Of a stretch of DNA of 45,400 bases, positions 6,237 to 12,725 are shown piece after piece. A program made the position numbers and the translations under genes. The notes beneath the pieces were generated by a model. That model searched no databases, had not been told where the DNA came from, and worked only from the letters and a program-made list of their open reading frames with translations. Positions within the stretch are counted from its first letter, which is position 1. The number at the start of each line of letters is the position of its first letter. The stretch is from positions 1 through 45,400 of the IMG/VR virus record IMGVR_UViG_3300018432_000020. One strand, given 5' to 3'. The stretch is from a virus.

Positions 6237-6952
6237 GCACCCCCGACGGCCTGTTCGCCCCCCGCCCGGCCCTGGCCGGGGAGGAGGCGGCGCGCAAGGT
6301 CGCCGATGACGTGGTGACCGCGGTGGCCGGGGACCCGCAGCGTGCGCTGCGCGTGCACCAGGCGTCCGACGTGGACGGCGGCCCGCTGGCCCAGCATCAC
6401 ACCCTCGGCCTGGACGCCGGCCAGGCGGCGCCCGGCAACCATGCGCACGAGGTCGGCGCGTTGGGCGGGGACGCCGCGGACCTGCCCGGCCAGGCCCGGA
6501 CCTGGGTCTCGACGGCGGCCGCGTCGGTCACCGGGATCACCGCGGAGGCTCGGGACACCTCGGTACTGCCGGTGGAGTTCCGGGCAACTGCCGGTCGGCT
6601 CTATCACTTCGAGTACAGCGCGACGCTGCAGCCGGTCGGCGGCCCGGCCGCCATGGACGCCCGGATCCGGCTCGAGCCGCACGCCGCCGGCACGCCGGTC
6701 ACGCCGACCGCGGCCAGCGCGCAGGTTGCCGGCGCAAGCGTCCCGCAGGGTTCCACGTCCGGTGGCTCCGCGGCGGCGACGGTGCTGGCGGCCCGGACGC
6801 TGGCCTGCCCGTCGGGCATCGCGGAGGGGGACTGGTCGGCGGCGGGATTCGCGGCCCGCACCGCGGCCGGCGGCGGGAGCACTTCGATCGCGCTCGTCCA
6901 GCCGTTCGGCGCGGTGCGTCAGCTCCGGGTGACCGAGCTCTTCCCGGGCTGA
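6233..6952 (+). CDS. Virion appendage protein (head or tail fibre-like, 239 aa)
   Basis: ATG at 6233 overlaps the terminase stop. Residues about 53-72 read LAQHHTLGLDAGQAAPGNHAH, the QHHTLG-GNHxH pattern common in phage fibre and minor tail proteins, where His residues can line a trimer axis. The rest is a Thr/Ala/Gly-rich beta domain (VLPVEFRATAGRLYHFEYSA). It is probably a decoration or fibre on the capsid or tail. Its place between small terminase and the translocase cassette is unusual. Function is inferred from the motif. Confidence 0.65.
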   Translation: MSTPDGLFAPRPALAGEEAARKVADDVVTAVAGDPQRALRVHQASDVDGGPLAQHHTLGLDAGQAAPGNHAHEVGALGGDAADLPGQARTWVSTAAASVTGITAEARDTSVLPVEFRATAGRLYHFEYSATLQPVGGPAAMDARIRLEPHAAGTPVTPTAASAQVAGASVPQGSTSGGSAAATVLAARTLACPSGIAEGDWSAAGFAARTAAGGGSTSIALVQPFGAVRQLRVTELFPG

Positions 6953-6953
6953 G

Positions 6954-7017
6954 CCGGCCCCTGCCCACCGGGGAAGGAACGTCCGCGGTCTTCCCACGGG
7001 CGACGGGCAGGGACCGG
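6954..7017 (+). terminator. Nested stem-loop, probable terminator
   Basis: CCGGCCCCTGCCC (6954-6966) pairs with GGGCAGGGACCGG (7005-7017) with one mismatch. Inside it GGGAAG (6971-6976) pairs with CTTCCC (6990-6995). It directly follows the stop of 6233-6952. There is no T-tract, which is common for actinobacterial terminators. Confidence 0.55.
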
Positions 7018-7091
7018 CGATCCCAGGCCCCCGGCCTCGCCCCCGGGGGGAAGGCGGGGTGGGGCTACCACTACCGGGCGACCTGGGATCG
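7018..7091. repeat. Inverted repeat at cassette entrance
   Basis: CGATCCCAGG (7018-7027) and CCTGGGATCG (7082-7091) are exact inverses 54 bp apart with a G/C-rich hairpin between. Each arm contains the ATCCC/GGGAT unit that then recurs through the translocase cassette. Confidence 0.75.
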
Positions 7092-7120
7092 GGATAGAGC
7101 CTAACATTTTGGTGCCCTGT

Positions 7121-7149
7121 TTGACATCCCGCATGACGTCGATCATGGT
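7121..7149 (+). promoter_or_regulatory. Leaderless promoter of the translocase cassette
   Basis: Rightward -35 TTGACA (7121-7126), 17-bp spacer containing ATGACGTCGAT, -10 CATGGT (7144-7149). Its TGAC boxes are 12 bp apart, like the leftward cassette promoters. The ATG at 7156 starts six bases after the -10, so the transcript is leaderless or nearly so. The cassette thus shares the phage's regulatory code. Confidence 0.8.
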
Positions 7150-7155
7150 TATCCC

Positions 7156-7395
7156 ATGCGATCCCAGCCCGCATCCCAGACCTTCCCGCGCGTCCGCGAC
7201 CGCGGCTCCCTCCTGATCCCGGCCGTCGTCGCCGTCCCCCTCACCGCGGGATACGCCGCGGGCGGGATCGCCGGCGCCGCCGCGGTCGGCGTGCTGTCCC
7301 TCGCCGGGATGGCCGCGGTCGCACACCGCCGGCTCACCGACGACTCCCGACCGGCCGCCGAGCCGGTGCGCGAGCTCATCCCGGCGTCCCGATGA
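7156..7395 (+). CDS. Small membrane protein of the translocase cassette (79 aa)
   Basis: Leaderless ATG at 7156, six bases below the -10. A basic N-terminus (MRSQPASQTFPRVRDRG) is followed by one long or two short hydrophobic segments (LLIPAVVAVPLTAGYAAGG, AGAAAVGVLSLAGMAAVA) and a short polar tail. Its stop overlaps the ATG of the SpdB-like gene. In actinomycete plasmids, small spread-type membrane proteins sit beside traB-type genes, so a transfer or spread role is an inference from context. Confidence 0.75.
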   Translation: MRSQPASQTFPRVRDRGSLLIPAVVAVPLTAGYAAGGIAGAAAVGVLSLAGMAAVAHRRLTDDSRPAAEPVRELIPASR

Positions 7396-8207
7396 CCGAC
7401 TGGCGCGAGGTGGCCCGCCGGGTCGTCTTTTGGACCGCGGTGCTGACCGGGGTCCTGATGCTGCTCGGGATGGTCCTGTCCTACGCCGGGATGCGCTCGT
7501 TCTTCACCGCGTGCGGCTTCCCGGGCTGGGCCGCGCTGCTCGCCCCGCTGGTCGTGGACCTGCTCGCCGCGGTGGGATACGTCGGGCTCATCGTGCTGCC
7601 GCGCAAGGCGTATCCCGCGGCCGTGGTCGCGCTGGGAGTCGTGGGATCCGCGGCCGCCCAGGGCTACCACCTGTCCCACGGCGGCGTCTCCGCGGACGTG
7701 ACCGACCCGTGGGTGATCGCGGCCGCCGGCGCGGCGCCGATGGTGTCCGCCGGCCTGGCCGCCCACCTGCTCAAGCTGATTCTGGACCGGGTGCTGCCGG
7801 CCGACTTCCTCACCGCGCTGCGCGGCGAGGAGCTGCCAGCGGCCGTCGTGCCGGCAGCGGCGCCCGTCGGCCGGTACGAGGACGGAGGCCAGGCCCGACT
7901 GGACACCGCGTTGACCCGGTTCGGCCTGCCGCCGGCGCCGGCCTGGACCCCGCCGGCCGTCCTGCCTCCGCGGGTGCCCGCCATCCCGGCCGAGCTGCCC
8001 CCGACCGCGCCGCGGATCACCGCGCAGGTCAGCGAGCCGAAGCCGAAGCCGAAGCGCGCCCAGCGCCCGCCGGCCGGCGGCTCCCAGCTGCCCGGCCCGT
8101 GCGAGGGCTGCAAGCACCACGTCGGGGACGTGTCCAAGTCGGCTCGCTACCGCTGCCAGGGCGGCACGTGCGGGACCTGCAAGAAGCTGGAGGAGATCGA
8201 TGTCTGA
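7392..8207 (+). CDS. DUF2637/SpdB-like membrane protein with C-terminal Cys cluster (271 aa)
   Basis: Four hydrophobic segments occupy residues about 10-135 (VVFWTAVLTGVLMLLGMVL, AALLAPLVVDLLAAVGYVG, a Val/Ala-rich segment, AAAGAAPMVSAGLAAHLL). A long Pro-rich linker follows, with a basic KPKPKRAQRP and a C-terminal CEGCKHH...CQGGTCGTCKK cluster that could bind zinc. This resembles DUF2637 proteins and the SpdB spread proteins of Streptomyces plasmids, which act in intramycelial plasmid spread with TraB. It overlaps the genes on both sides. The Cys-rich tail could contact DNA or the translocase. Family assignment from topology and context. Confidence 0.7.
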   Translation: MTDWREVARRVVFWTAVLTGVLMLLGMVLSYAGMRSFFTACGFPGWAALLAPLVVDLLAAVGYVGLIVLPRKAYPAAVVALGVVGSAAAQGYHLSHGGVSADVTDPWVIAAAGAAPMVSAGLAAHLLKLILDRVLPADFLTALRGEELPAAVVPAAAPVGRYEDGGQARLDTALTRFGLPPAPAWTPPAVLPPRVPAIPAELPPTAPRITAQVSEPKPKPKRAQRPPAGGSQLPGPCEGCKHHVGDVSKSARYRCQGGTCGTCKKLEEIDV

Positions 8208-8385
8208 GCTGGATCTTCCGGCGATCCGCCGAGCCGCGGCAGCCGTGCTGGAGCGGACGCTGGCCGACTTTGCTCGGATCATGCTGCCGGCCATGGCCGA
8301 CGAGATCGAGCGACTGCAGGCCGAGTTGGAGCGCGCCCAGGCCGAGGCGATTCGACTCCGGGCCGAGGCGGCATCCCGTGAGTGA
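8200..8385 (+). CDS. Short coiled-coil protein (61 aa)
   Basis: ATG at 8200 lies inside the end of the SpdB-like gene with GGAGGA just upstream. The product is almost entirely helical with a clear heptad stretch (MADEIERLQAELERAQAEA). Its stop overlaps the translocase start. It may be an adaptor between the membrane protein and the translocase. No family recognised. Confidence 0.8.
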   Translation: MSELDLPAIRRAAAAVLERTLADFARIMLPAMADEIERLQAELERAQAEAIRLRAEAASRE

Positions 8386-10408
8386 CGACCGGATCCCACG
8401 CCGCGGCGCCACCCGCGCATCCCACGACACTCCTGGGAAGGCCACCGCTCGTCGGGCGTTCCCCATCGGGATGCCGTGGATCCTCGCCGGGATCGTGCTC
8501 GGCGGCGGGCAGGTATCCCACCTGACCTGGGGCCAGGGATCGGTATCCCAGATCGTCGCCCCGCTGGGATTCTCCCTCGCTGGGATCGGCGTGGCCCGGG
8601 TCGCCTGGGCCTACTCCAAGGCCCGTCCCATGCACCAGCGCCGGCACGTGGGAATCACGCTGATCCTCGCCGGGCTCGCGCTGTCCCTGCTGACCAGCAC
8701 CGGGCTGGCCGATCCCGTTGTCGCCCCGGTCGTGGGATTCGGCGCCGCGGTGCTGGCGATCACCTGGAACGTCCGCCGGGCCGAGGTGGTGCGCGGCGAC
8801 GGCGACGAGAAGCCGAAGCAGGAGACCGGCTGGGACGAGCTGCTGGGCCTGCCTGGCAGCCAGGTCAGCGGCATCCGCCGGGCCGGGCCGAAGATCGCCG
8901 CGCGCCTGCAGCTCAAGGGCCAGCCGATCAGGGAGGCGCAGGGCATCGTGGACAAGGTGGCCGCCTACCTGCACGTCCCGGCCACCGCGGTCCGGATCGT
9001 GCCCGACGCCGACGACGCCTCCGCCGGCGAGATCACGGTGATGCTGGAGGACCAGCTGCGCGCCGGGGTGCCCTGGCCCGGCCCCGCCCACCTGGGCGGA
9101 TCCCCCTCCGATCCCCTGCCGATCGCGCTGTACGAGGACGGCGAGGTACTCGCCCCGGTGCTGGACCACGGGCACCTGCTCGAGATGGGCATGACCGGTG
9201 CCGGCAAGACGGAGACGGCGAAGGTCAAGGCCGCCGAGCGGGCCACCCGGCGCGAGTGCGTGCAGTGGTGGTGCGACACGGTGAAGGGTGACCAGTCCGG
9301 CCGGATGCTGCGCGACGCCTTCGACTGGTACGTCGGCGCCGGGGACACCGCCGGGGCGAAGGCGCAGCTGGCCGCGCTCCGGGCGCTCATCCCGTACCGG
9401 GCCGGGATCATGGGCGACCTGGGACTGGAGAAGTGGGAACCGGGATGCGGCCTCGCGCTGCTGGTCTGGCACTGCGAGGAGGCCCCCGCGGTCATCCCGT
9501 CCTCGGAGACGTTCGTCCGGCTGTCCCAGCAGGCCCGGTCCGTGGGAATCGTGCTGGAGGTGTCGATGCAGCGCGCGACCCACGACAACATCCCGACCAG
9601 CGCGCGGGCCAACCTGGGATCCAGCTTCTGCTTCGGCGTGCGGGATTCCGAGGACGCGGGATTCGCCCTGTCCGAGTCGACGGTGGCGGACGGCGCCCGG
9701 CCGGAGGTGTGGCGGGACAAGCGGCCCGGCTACGTCTACGTCGAGGCGCCCGGCCTGGAGGAGAACCGCTGGTCGATGCCGGCCCGTGGCTTCAAGGCGA
9801 GCACCGCCCAGCTCGAGAAGGCGATCGCCGCCGGCGCCGCGTACCGCGAGCCGGGCCTCACCCCGGGCGAGCTGCAGGTCATCGCGGACCTGGCCGGCGT
9901 GGGCGAGACGTACGCCCGGCGCAACAACACGACCAGGCCGGCACCCGCCGCCCTGACCAGCGACGACGACGAGGATGGCCCCGTGTTCGACCCTGACGAC
10001 GACCCGGACGGAGAGTTCACCATCCCCCCGCAGCCCGACTCCCTGGCAGACGCCATCGACCCGCGCGCCGAGCTCGAGCCGCTGCCGGCCGGCACGGACC
10101 AGCCGCTGCCCGACGAGGAGCCGGAGCCGACCGGTCCGCAGCTCACCCCGGCCGAGCGGCGGGAGGTGTTCGTCCGGATGCTCGCGGACTTCGTGGGTGA
10201 CGCGCGGTACGTGGACGTGCGGATGGCCGAGCTCGTGGACCGCTGGCACGAGCTGGTCGGGCAGCCGGCCGCGAACCAGCGCCCGTTCCTGCACCAGCGT
10301 CTCGGGGAGCTGATCGAGCTGCGCCACGTGGAGCGCCACGAGGACCCGCCCGCGGGCCGGTACCGCCTGCTCGGGAGCCTGCGCGAGCTGGTGCCCGCGC
10401 CGGCCTGA
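8378..10408 (+). CDS. FtsK/SpoIIIE/TraB-type DNA translocase (676 aa)
   Basis: GTG at 8378, overlapping the previous gene. About three hydrophobic segments lie between residues 28 and 130, then a linker domain and a RecA-like motor. Walker A is GMTGAGKT (residues 271-278). Walker B is LALLVWHCEEAP (359-370), with Glu-Glu where Asp-Glu is usual. A final region (from about residue 590, LTPAERREVFVRML to GRYRLLGS) looks like a winged helix, the place of the DNA-reading gamma domain in FtsK and TraB. Such enzymes pump double-stranded DNA through a membrane pore; TraB does this in Streptomyces conjugation. A phage role could be plasmid-like spread or segregation of the prophage. Confidence 0.85.
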   Translation: MSDDRIPRRGATRASHDTPGKATARRAFPIGMPWILAGIVLGGGQVSHLTWGQGSVSQIVAPLGFSLAGIGVARVAWAYSKARPMHQRRHVGITLILAGLALSLLTSTGLADPVVAPVVGFGAAVLAITWNVRRAEVVRGDGDEKPKQETGWDELLGLPGSQVSGIRRAGPKIAARLQLKGQPIREAQGIVDKVAAYLHVPATAVRIVPDADDASAGEITVMLEDQLRAGVPWPGPAHLGGSPSDPLPIALYEDGEVLAPVLDHGHLLEMGMTGAGKTETAKVKAAERATRRECVQWWCDTVKGDQSGRMLRDAFDWYVGAGDTAGAKAQLAALRALIPYRAGIMGDLGLEKWEPGCGLALLVWHCEEAPAVIPSSETFVRLSQQARSVGIVLEVSMQRATHDNIPTSARANLGSSFCFGVRDSEDAGFALSESTVADGARPEVWRDKRPGYVYVEAPGLEENRWSMPARGFKASTAQLEKAIAAGAAYREPGLTPGELQVIADLAGVGETYARRNNTTRPAPAALTSDDDEDGPVFDPDDDPDGEFTIPPQPDSLADAIDPRAELEPLPAGTDQPLPDEEPEPTGPQLTPAERREVFVRMLADFVGDARYVDVRMAELVDRWHELVGQPAANQRPFLHQRLGELIELRHVERHEDPPAGRYRLLGSLRELVPAPA

Positions 10409-10451
10409 CACTTCCGCCGCCGCCCGCGTGTCCCTGCCTAGGGGATCCGCG

Positions 10452-10493
10452 GTGTTAGGCCCCTTAACTTCGGACATTTCGGGCGTCTAACAC
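10452..10493. repeat. GTGTTAG/CTAACAC inverted repeat
   Basis: GTGTTAG (10452-10458) and CTAACAC (10487-10493) flank an AT-richer stretch just upstream of the TGACAC array. It may be an operator or part of a terminator after the translocase gene. Confidence 0.55.
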
Positions 10494-10498
10494 GTCCC

Positions 10499-10540
10499 TT
10501 GACACTGCCTGACACCCTGCCTGACACGGCACCTGACACC
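10499..10540 (+). promoter_or_regulatory. Tandem TGACAC operator array with -35-like TTGACA
   Basis: TTGACAC starts at 10499 and CTGACAC at 10509, 10521 and 10533, the last three exactly 12 bp apart. Ribosome site AAGGAG and the ATG at 10561 follow. No convincing -10 lies 17 bp from the TTGACA, so this is either a weak or activator-dependent late promoter or a pure operator. The 12-bp period equals that of the paired boxes in the cassette promoters. Confidence 0.7.
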
Positions 10541-10560
10541 CAGCAGAAGGAGCCACACCG

Positions 10561-10911
10561 ATGGCCAGCTCTCCGTTCCCGTACGACAAGCTCGACGGTC
10601 TCTTGACCGGTTCGGGCCTGCACGACTACCTCAACGCCGTCCGCGCCGCGGACATGAAGGCGTACGACGCCCAGACCGAGGCCGCGGTCCAGCTCGAGCG
10701 GGCCATCCGGCGGGCCGGCAACGGCAAGATGTGGGCCGCCGGCGTCGACCTGCGGTTCGTCGCCTCCCGGGTCGCCCGGCCGCTCAAGCACGCTGGCGCG
10801 CTGCACCTGGAGGCGGCGAAGGCGGCCGGCACCGCGTGGGCGGTCTACTCCGGCTCGCTCACCGCGCAGGGCGGCAAGGTCCACTCCGGCGTGTTCGACC
10901 CGACGAAGTAG
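10561..10911 (+). CDS. Helical hypothetical protein (116 aa)
   Basis: ATG at 10561 with AAGGAG nine bases upstream, directly below the TGACAC array. The product (MASSPFPYDKLDGLL start) is predominantly helical with alternating charge (NAVRAADMKAYDAQTEAAVQ, then ASRVARPLKHAGALHLEAA). It is the first gene after the translocase cassette and is probably cotranscribed with the next genes. No family recognised; a plasmid- or packaging-linked role is possible from position only. Confidence 0.8.
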   Translation: MASSPFPYDKLDGLLTGSGLHDYLNAVRAADMKAYDAQTEAAVQLERAIRRAGNGKMWAAGVDLRFVASRVARPLKHAGALHLEAAKAAGTAWAVYSGSLTAQGGKVHSGVFDPTK

Positions 10912-10917
10912 GCGACG

Positions 10918-11166
10918 ATGGCGAAGCACAGGGACATCGTGGAGAGGGCCGCGGCCGAGCGGTACGGCCAGGTCCACTACCGGCGACTGATGATGGGCGA
11001 GACGGTCCGCTCGTGGTGGCCGCTCTGGCTCGCGCTGGCCGGCGCCGGCCTGTTCTGGTGGACCCAGCCGTCTGCCGGCCAGGTGGGTGCGGTGCTGATC
11101 GGCGTGGCCGTGCTGATCGCGCTGGTCGTGATCGTGGTCGGCTCCCGGCACCGGAGCAAGTGGTGA
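10918..11166 (+). CDS. Small two-segment membrane protein (82 aa)
   Basis: ATG at 10918. A basic cytoplasmic N-terminus (VERAAAERYGQVHYRRL) precedes two hydrophobic segments (WWPLWLALAGAGLFWW and VGAVLIGVAVLIALVVIVV) and a short basic tail. The topology would fit a holin-like or transfer-associated protein. Its stop overlaps the next GTG. Confidence 0.75.
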   Translation: MAKHRDIVERAAAERYGQVHYRRLMMGETVRSWWPLWLALAGAGLFWWTQPSAGQVGAVLIGVAVLIALVVIVVGSRHRSKW

Positions 11167-11465
11167 GCGCCGTCGGTCCGCTGTTCGGCAGAGCCATGGC
11201 GCTCGTGGACGAGCGGCCTTACTGCCTGCTCCGGATCGCGTTTCGCGAGGGCCGGATCTTCCTGACCCTGGCCCGGCAGGCACCGGTAGGCGGATCCCTG
11301 CTCATCCCGGCGAATCCGCAGGCCGTGCTCATCGGGGAGGACGGGACGGAGTTGTTTCGGCTGCGCCTGCAGCACCCGGAACCGATGGAGGCGAAGGATG
11401 GCGGTTGGGCCACCATCATCTTGCCGCTGGAGATCGCCATCACCGGGGCTTCGGTGTGGACGTGA
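11163..11465 (+). CDS. Hypothetical protein (100 aa)
   Basis: GTG at 11163 overlaps the previous stop. The product (VSAVGPLFGRAMALV start) is strand-rich (CLLRIAFREGRIFLTLARQ, SLLIPANPQAVLIGEDGTE) and soluble. Its stop overlaps the GTG of the HNH gene. No family recognised. Confidence 0.75.
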   Translation: MSAVGPLFGRAMALVDERPYCLLRIAFREGRIFLTLARQAPVGGSLLIPANPQAVLIGEDGTELFRLRLQHPEPMEAKDGGWATIILPLEIAITGASVWT

Positions 11466-11857
11466 CGTACATCCCGCGCGAGTGGTTGGACAAGACGTAC
11501 GGCGCCGGCTGGAAGGCCACCAAGCGCCGCTGGTACGCCTCGAGCTGGACCCCGCGCCGGTGCTTCTGGTGCCTGGCGCGGGGCCCGGTCCAGCTCAACC
11601 ACCTGACATACCTGTTCGTCCGGTTCCATCCGGACCACGGGGCCGGCTGGACGCCGCTGTGGACGCTGCTTCCGCTGTGCGGCCGCTGCCACAAGGTCGA
11701 GACCTGGGCGGCCCGCAAGCTCCGCAAGTTCACCGGCAAGCGGCTGGACCGCTGGACGCACGCTCTGGTGACCCTCGGATGGTGGGTGGCCAGCCGCGGC
11801 GCGCTGGCGGCCGGCGTGTTCGCGCTCGAGCTCTGGATCGTCGGACGGGGGCGCTAG
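11462..11857 (+). CDS. HNH endonuclease-like protein with hydrophobic tail (131 aa)
   Basis: GTG at 11462 overlaps the previous stop. The core has the zinc-binding and catalytic pattern of HNH nucleases: RRCFWCLARG, then LNHLTY with the catalytic-type His, then LPLCGRCHK. HNH proteins next to terminase genes are needed for DNA packaging in phages such as HK97. The last 30 residues (THALVTLGWWVASRGALAA...) form a hydrophobic segment, unusual for this family, suggesting membrane association or a fused tail. An upstream ATG at 11405 would overlap the previous gene heavily and was not chosen. Confidence 0.75.
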   Translation: MTYIPREWLDKTYGAGWKATKRRWYASSWTPRRCFWCLARGPVQLNHLTYLFVRFHPDHGAGWTPLWTLLPLCGRCHKVETWAARKLRKFTGKRLDRWTHALVTLGWWVASRGALAAGVFALELWIVGRGR

Positions 11858-11860
11858 GGT
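11832..11860 (+). promoter_or_regulatory. Possible leaderless promoter
   Basis: A -10-like TAGGGT (11855-11860) lies seven bases before the GTG at 11868, with TCTGGA 17 bp upstream as a poor -35. The spacing to the start matches the leaderless promoters at 7.1 and 37.1 kb. Confidence 0.4.
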
Positions 11861-11867
11861 GCGAGCC

Positions 11868-12287
11868 GTGCGCAGCGCCATCGTGAACCTCCTGTCGGAG
11901 ATCGTCAGCAACGGCCGGAAGATCCGGCGCGAGCTGAGCGAGATCACCGACGGATTGATCCGGGCGCGGCAGTCCCTCCGCAAGATCAACGAGAAGGTGG
12001 ATCGCCTGATGACCCAGAACGACGAGGTGCGCGAGCAGGTCGCCCAGCTCCGTGGCTCCAACGACCAGCTCATGACCACCCTGGCCGGCGTGTCCTCGGA
12101 CGTGGCCGACCTCAAGGCCAAGGTGGACGCGCTCCCGACCGGCGAGCCGCTGACCGAGGAGACCCTGGCCGAGCTGCGCGACGCCGTGGCCCAGGTCGCC
12201 ACCACCACGGACGCCTTCCGCCAGCTGGACGAGGCTTACCCGGCGCCGGCCGGCGACCCGGCGCCGGAGAGCGACAGCCGGTTCTGA
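11868..12287 (+). CDS. Coiled-coil protein (about 140 aa)
   Basis: The start is either GTG 11868, consistent with a leaderless transcript, or GTG 11859 three codons upstream. The product is a long charged coiled coil (LSEITDGLIRARQSLRKINE, DRLMTQNDEVREQVAQLRG) with an acidic, Pro-rich end. No membrane segment. It might be a scaffold or adaptor; no family recognised. A strong terminator follows. Confidence 0.75.
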   Translation: MRSAIVNLLSEIVSNGRKIRRELSEITDGLIRARQSLRKINEKVDRLMTQNDEVREQVAQLRGSNDQLMTTLAGVSSDVADLKAKVDALPTGEPLTEETLAELRDAVAQVATTTDAFRQLDEAYPAPAGDPAPESDSRF

Positions 12288-12334
12288 GGCAACCGGGGTC
12301 CCCATGCCCCGGAGCTCCGCAAGGGGCGTGCGCC

Positions 12335-12369
12335 GCGACCCCCGCACCGCGTGTCGGTGCGGGGGTCGC
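12335..12369 (+). terminator. Strong intrinsic-type hairpin
   Basis: GCGACCCCCGCACC (12335-12348) pairs perfectly with GGTGCGGGGGTCGC (12356-12369) around a 7-nt loop. No T-run follows. It separates the coiled-coil gene from the next gene. Confidence 0.75.
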
Positions 12370-12393
12370 GTGCTGTCCGGCATGATCCGGACC

Positions 12394-12723
12394 ATGAAGC
12401 TCTCCACGAACCCCGCCGTCTGGCGCGTCGCGCTCGGTTCGGTCATCGCCGCCGGCGCCCAGGTCGGCCTGCTCACCCCCGCCATTGGCGACCGGCTGGA
12501 CGGCACGGTTGCTGGTCTCGCCTCCGCGGCGACCATCCTGCTGCCGATCGCCGCGGCGTGGCTGTCCAAGACGGCCACGCTCCCGGTGCCGGCCGGCTCG
12601 CCGCCCGCGCAGTTCTACTCGCGGGGCGCCGGCGGCCTCTACCACCCGGCCGGTCGGCCGGACGTGGTGGACGGCATCGACCGCGAGCAGTACGGCTACG
12701 AGCCGCGCGGGGTGAACGACTGA
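12394..12723 (+). CDS. Membrane protein upstream of terminase, holin-like (109 aa)
   Basis: ATG at 12394 or 12382, in the same frame; a CATGAT -10-like hexamer seven bases before 12394 hints at a leaderless start. Two hydrophobic segments (VALGSVIAAGAQVGLLTP and GLASAATILLPIAAAWL) are followed by a soluble tail rich in Gly, Tyr and Asp. Size and topology resemble small phage membrane proteins, but its position before the terminase makes a lysis role uncertain. Confidence 0.7.
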   Translation: MKLSTNPAVWRVALGSVIAAGAQVGLLTPAIGDRLDGTVAGLASAATILLPIAAAWLSKTATLPVPAGSPPAQFYSRGAGGLYHPAGRPDVVDGIDREQYGYEPRGVND

Positions 12724-12725
12724 CC

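Noticed and set aside
7018-9662. GGGAT repeats as polar guide sites for the translocase (KOPS-like)
   Set aside because: Both orientations are about equally common, whereas FtsK guide sequences are strongly strand-biased. Kept only as an unexplained repeat.
8279-10477. Long open frame (about 730 codons) on the minus strand opposite the translocase gene
   Set aside because: It is the mirror of a gene with clear Walker motifs and strong third-position bias; the translation is Gly/Arg/His-rich with no recognisable domain.
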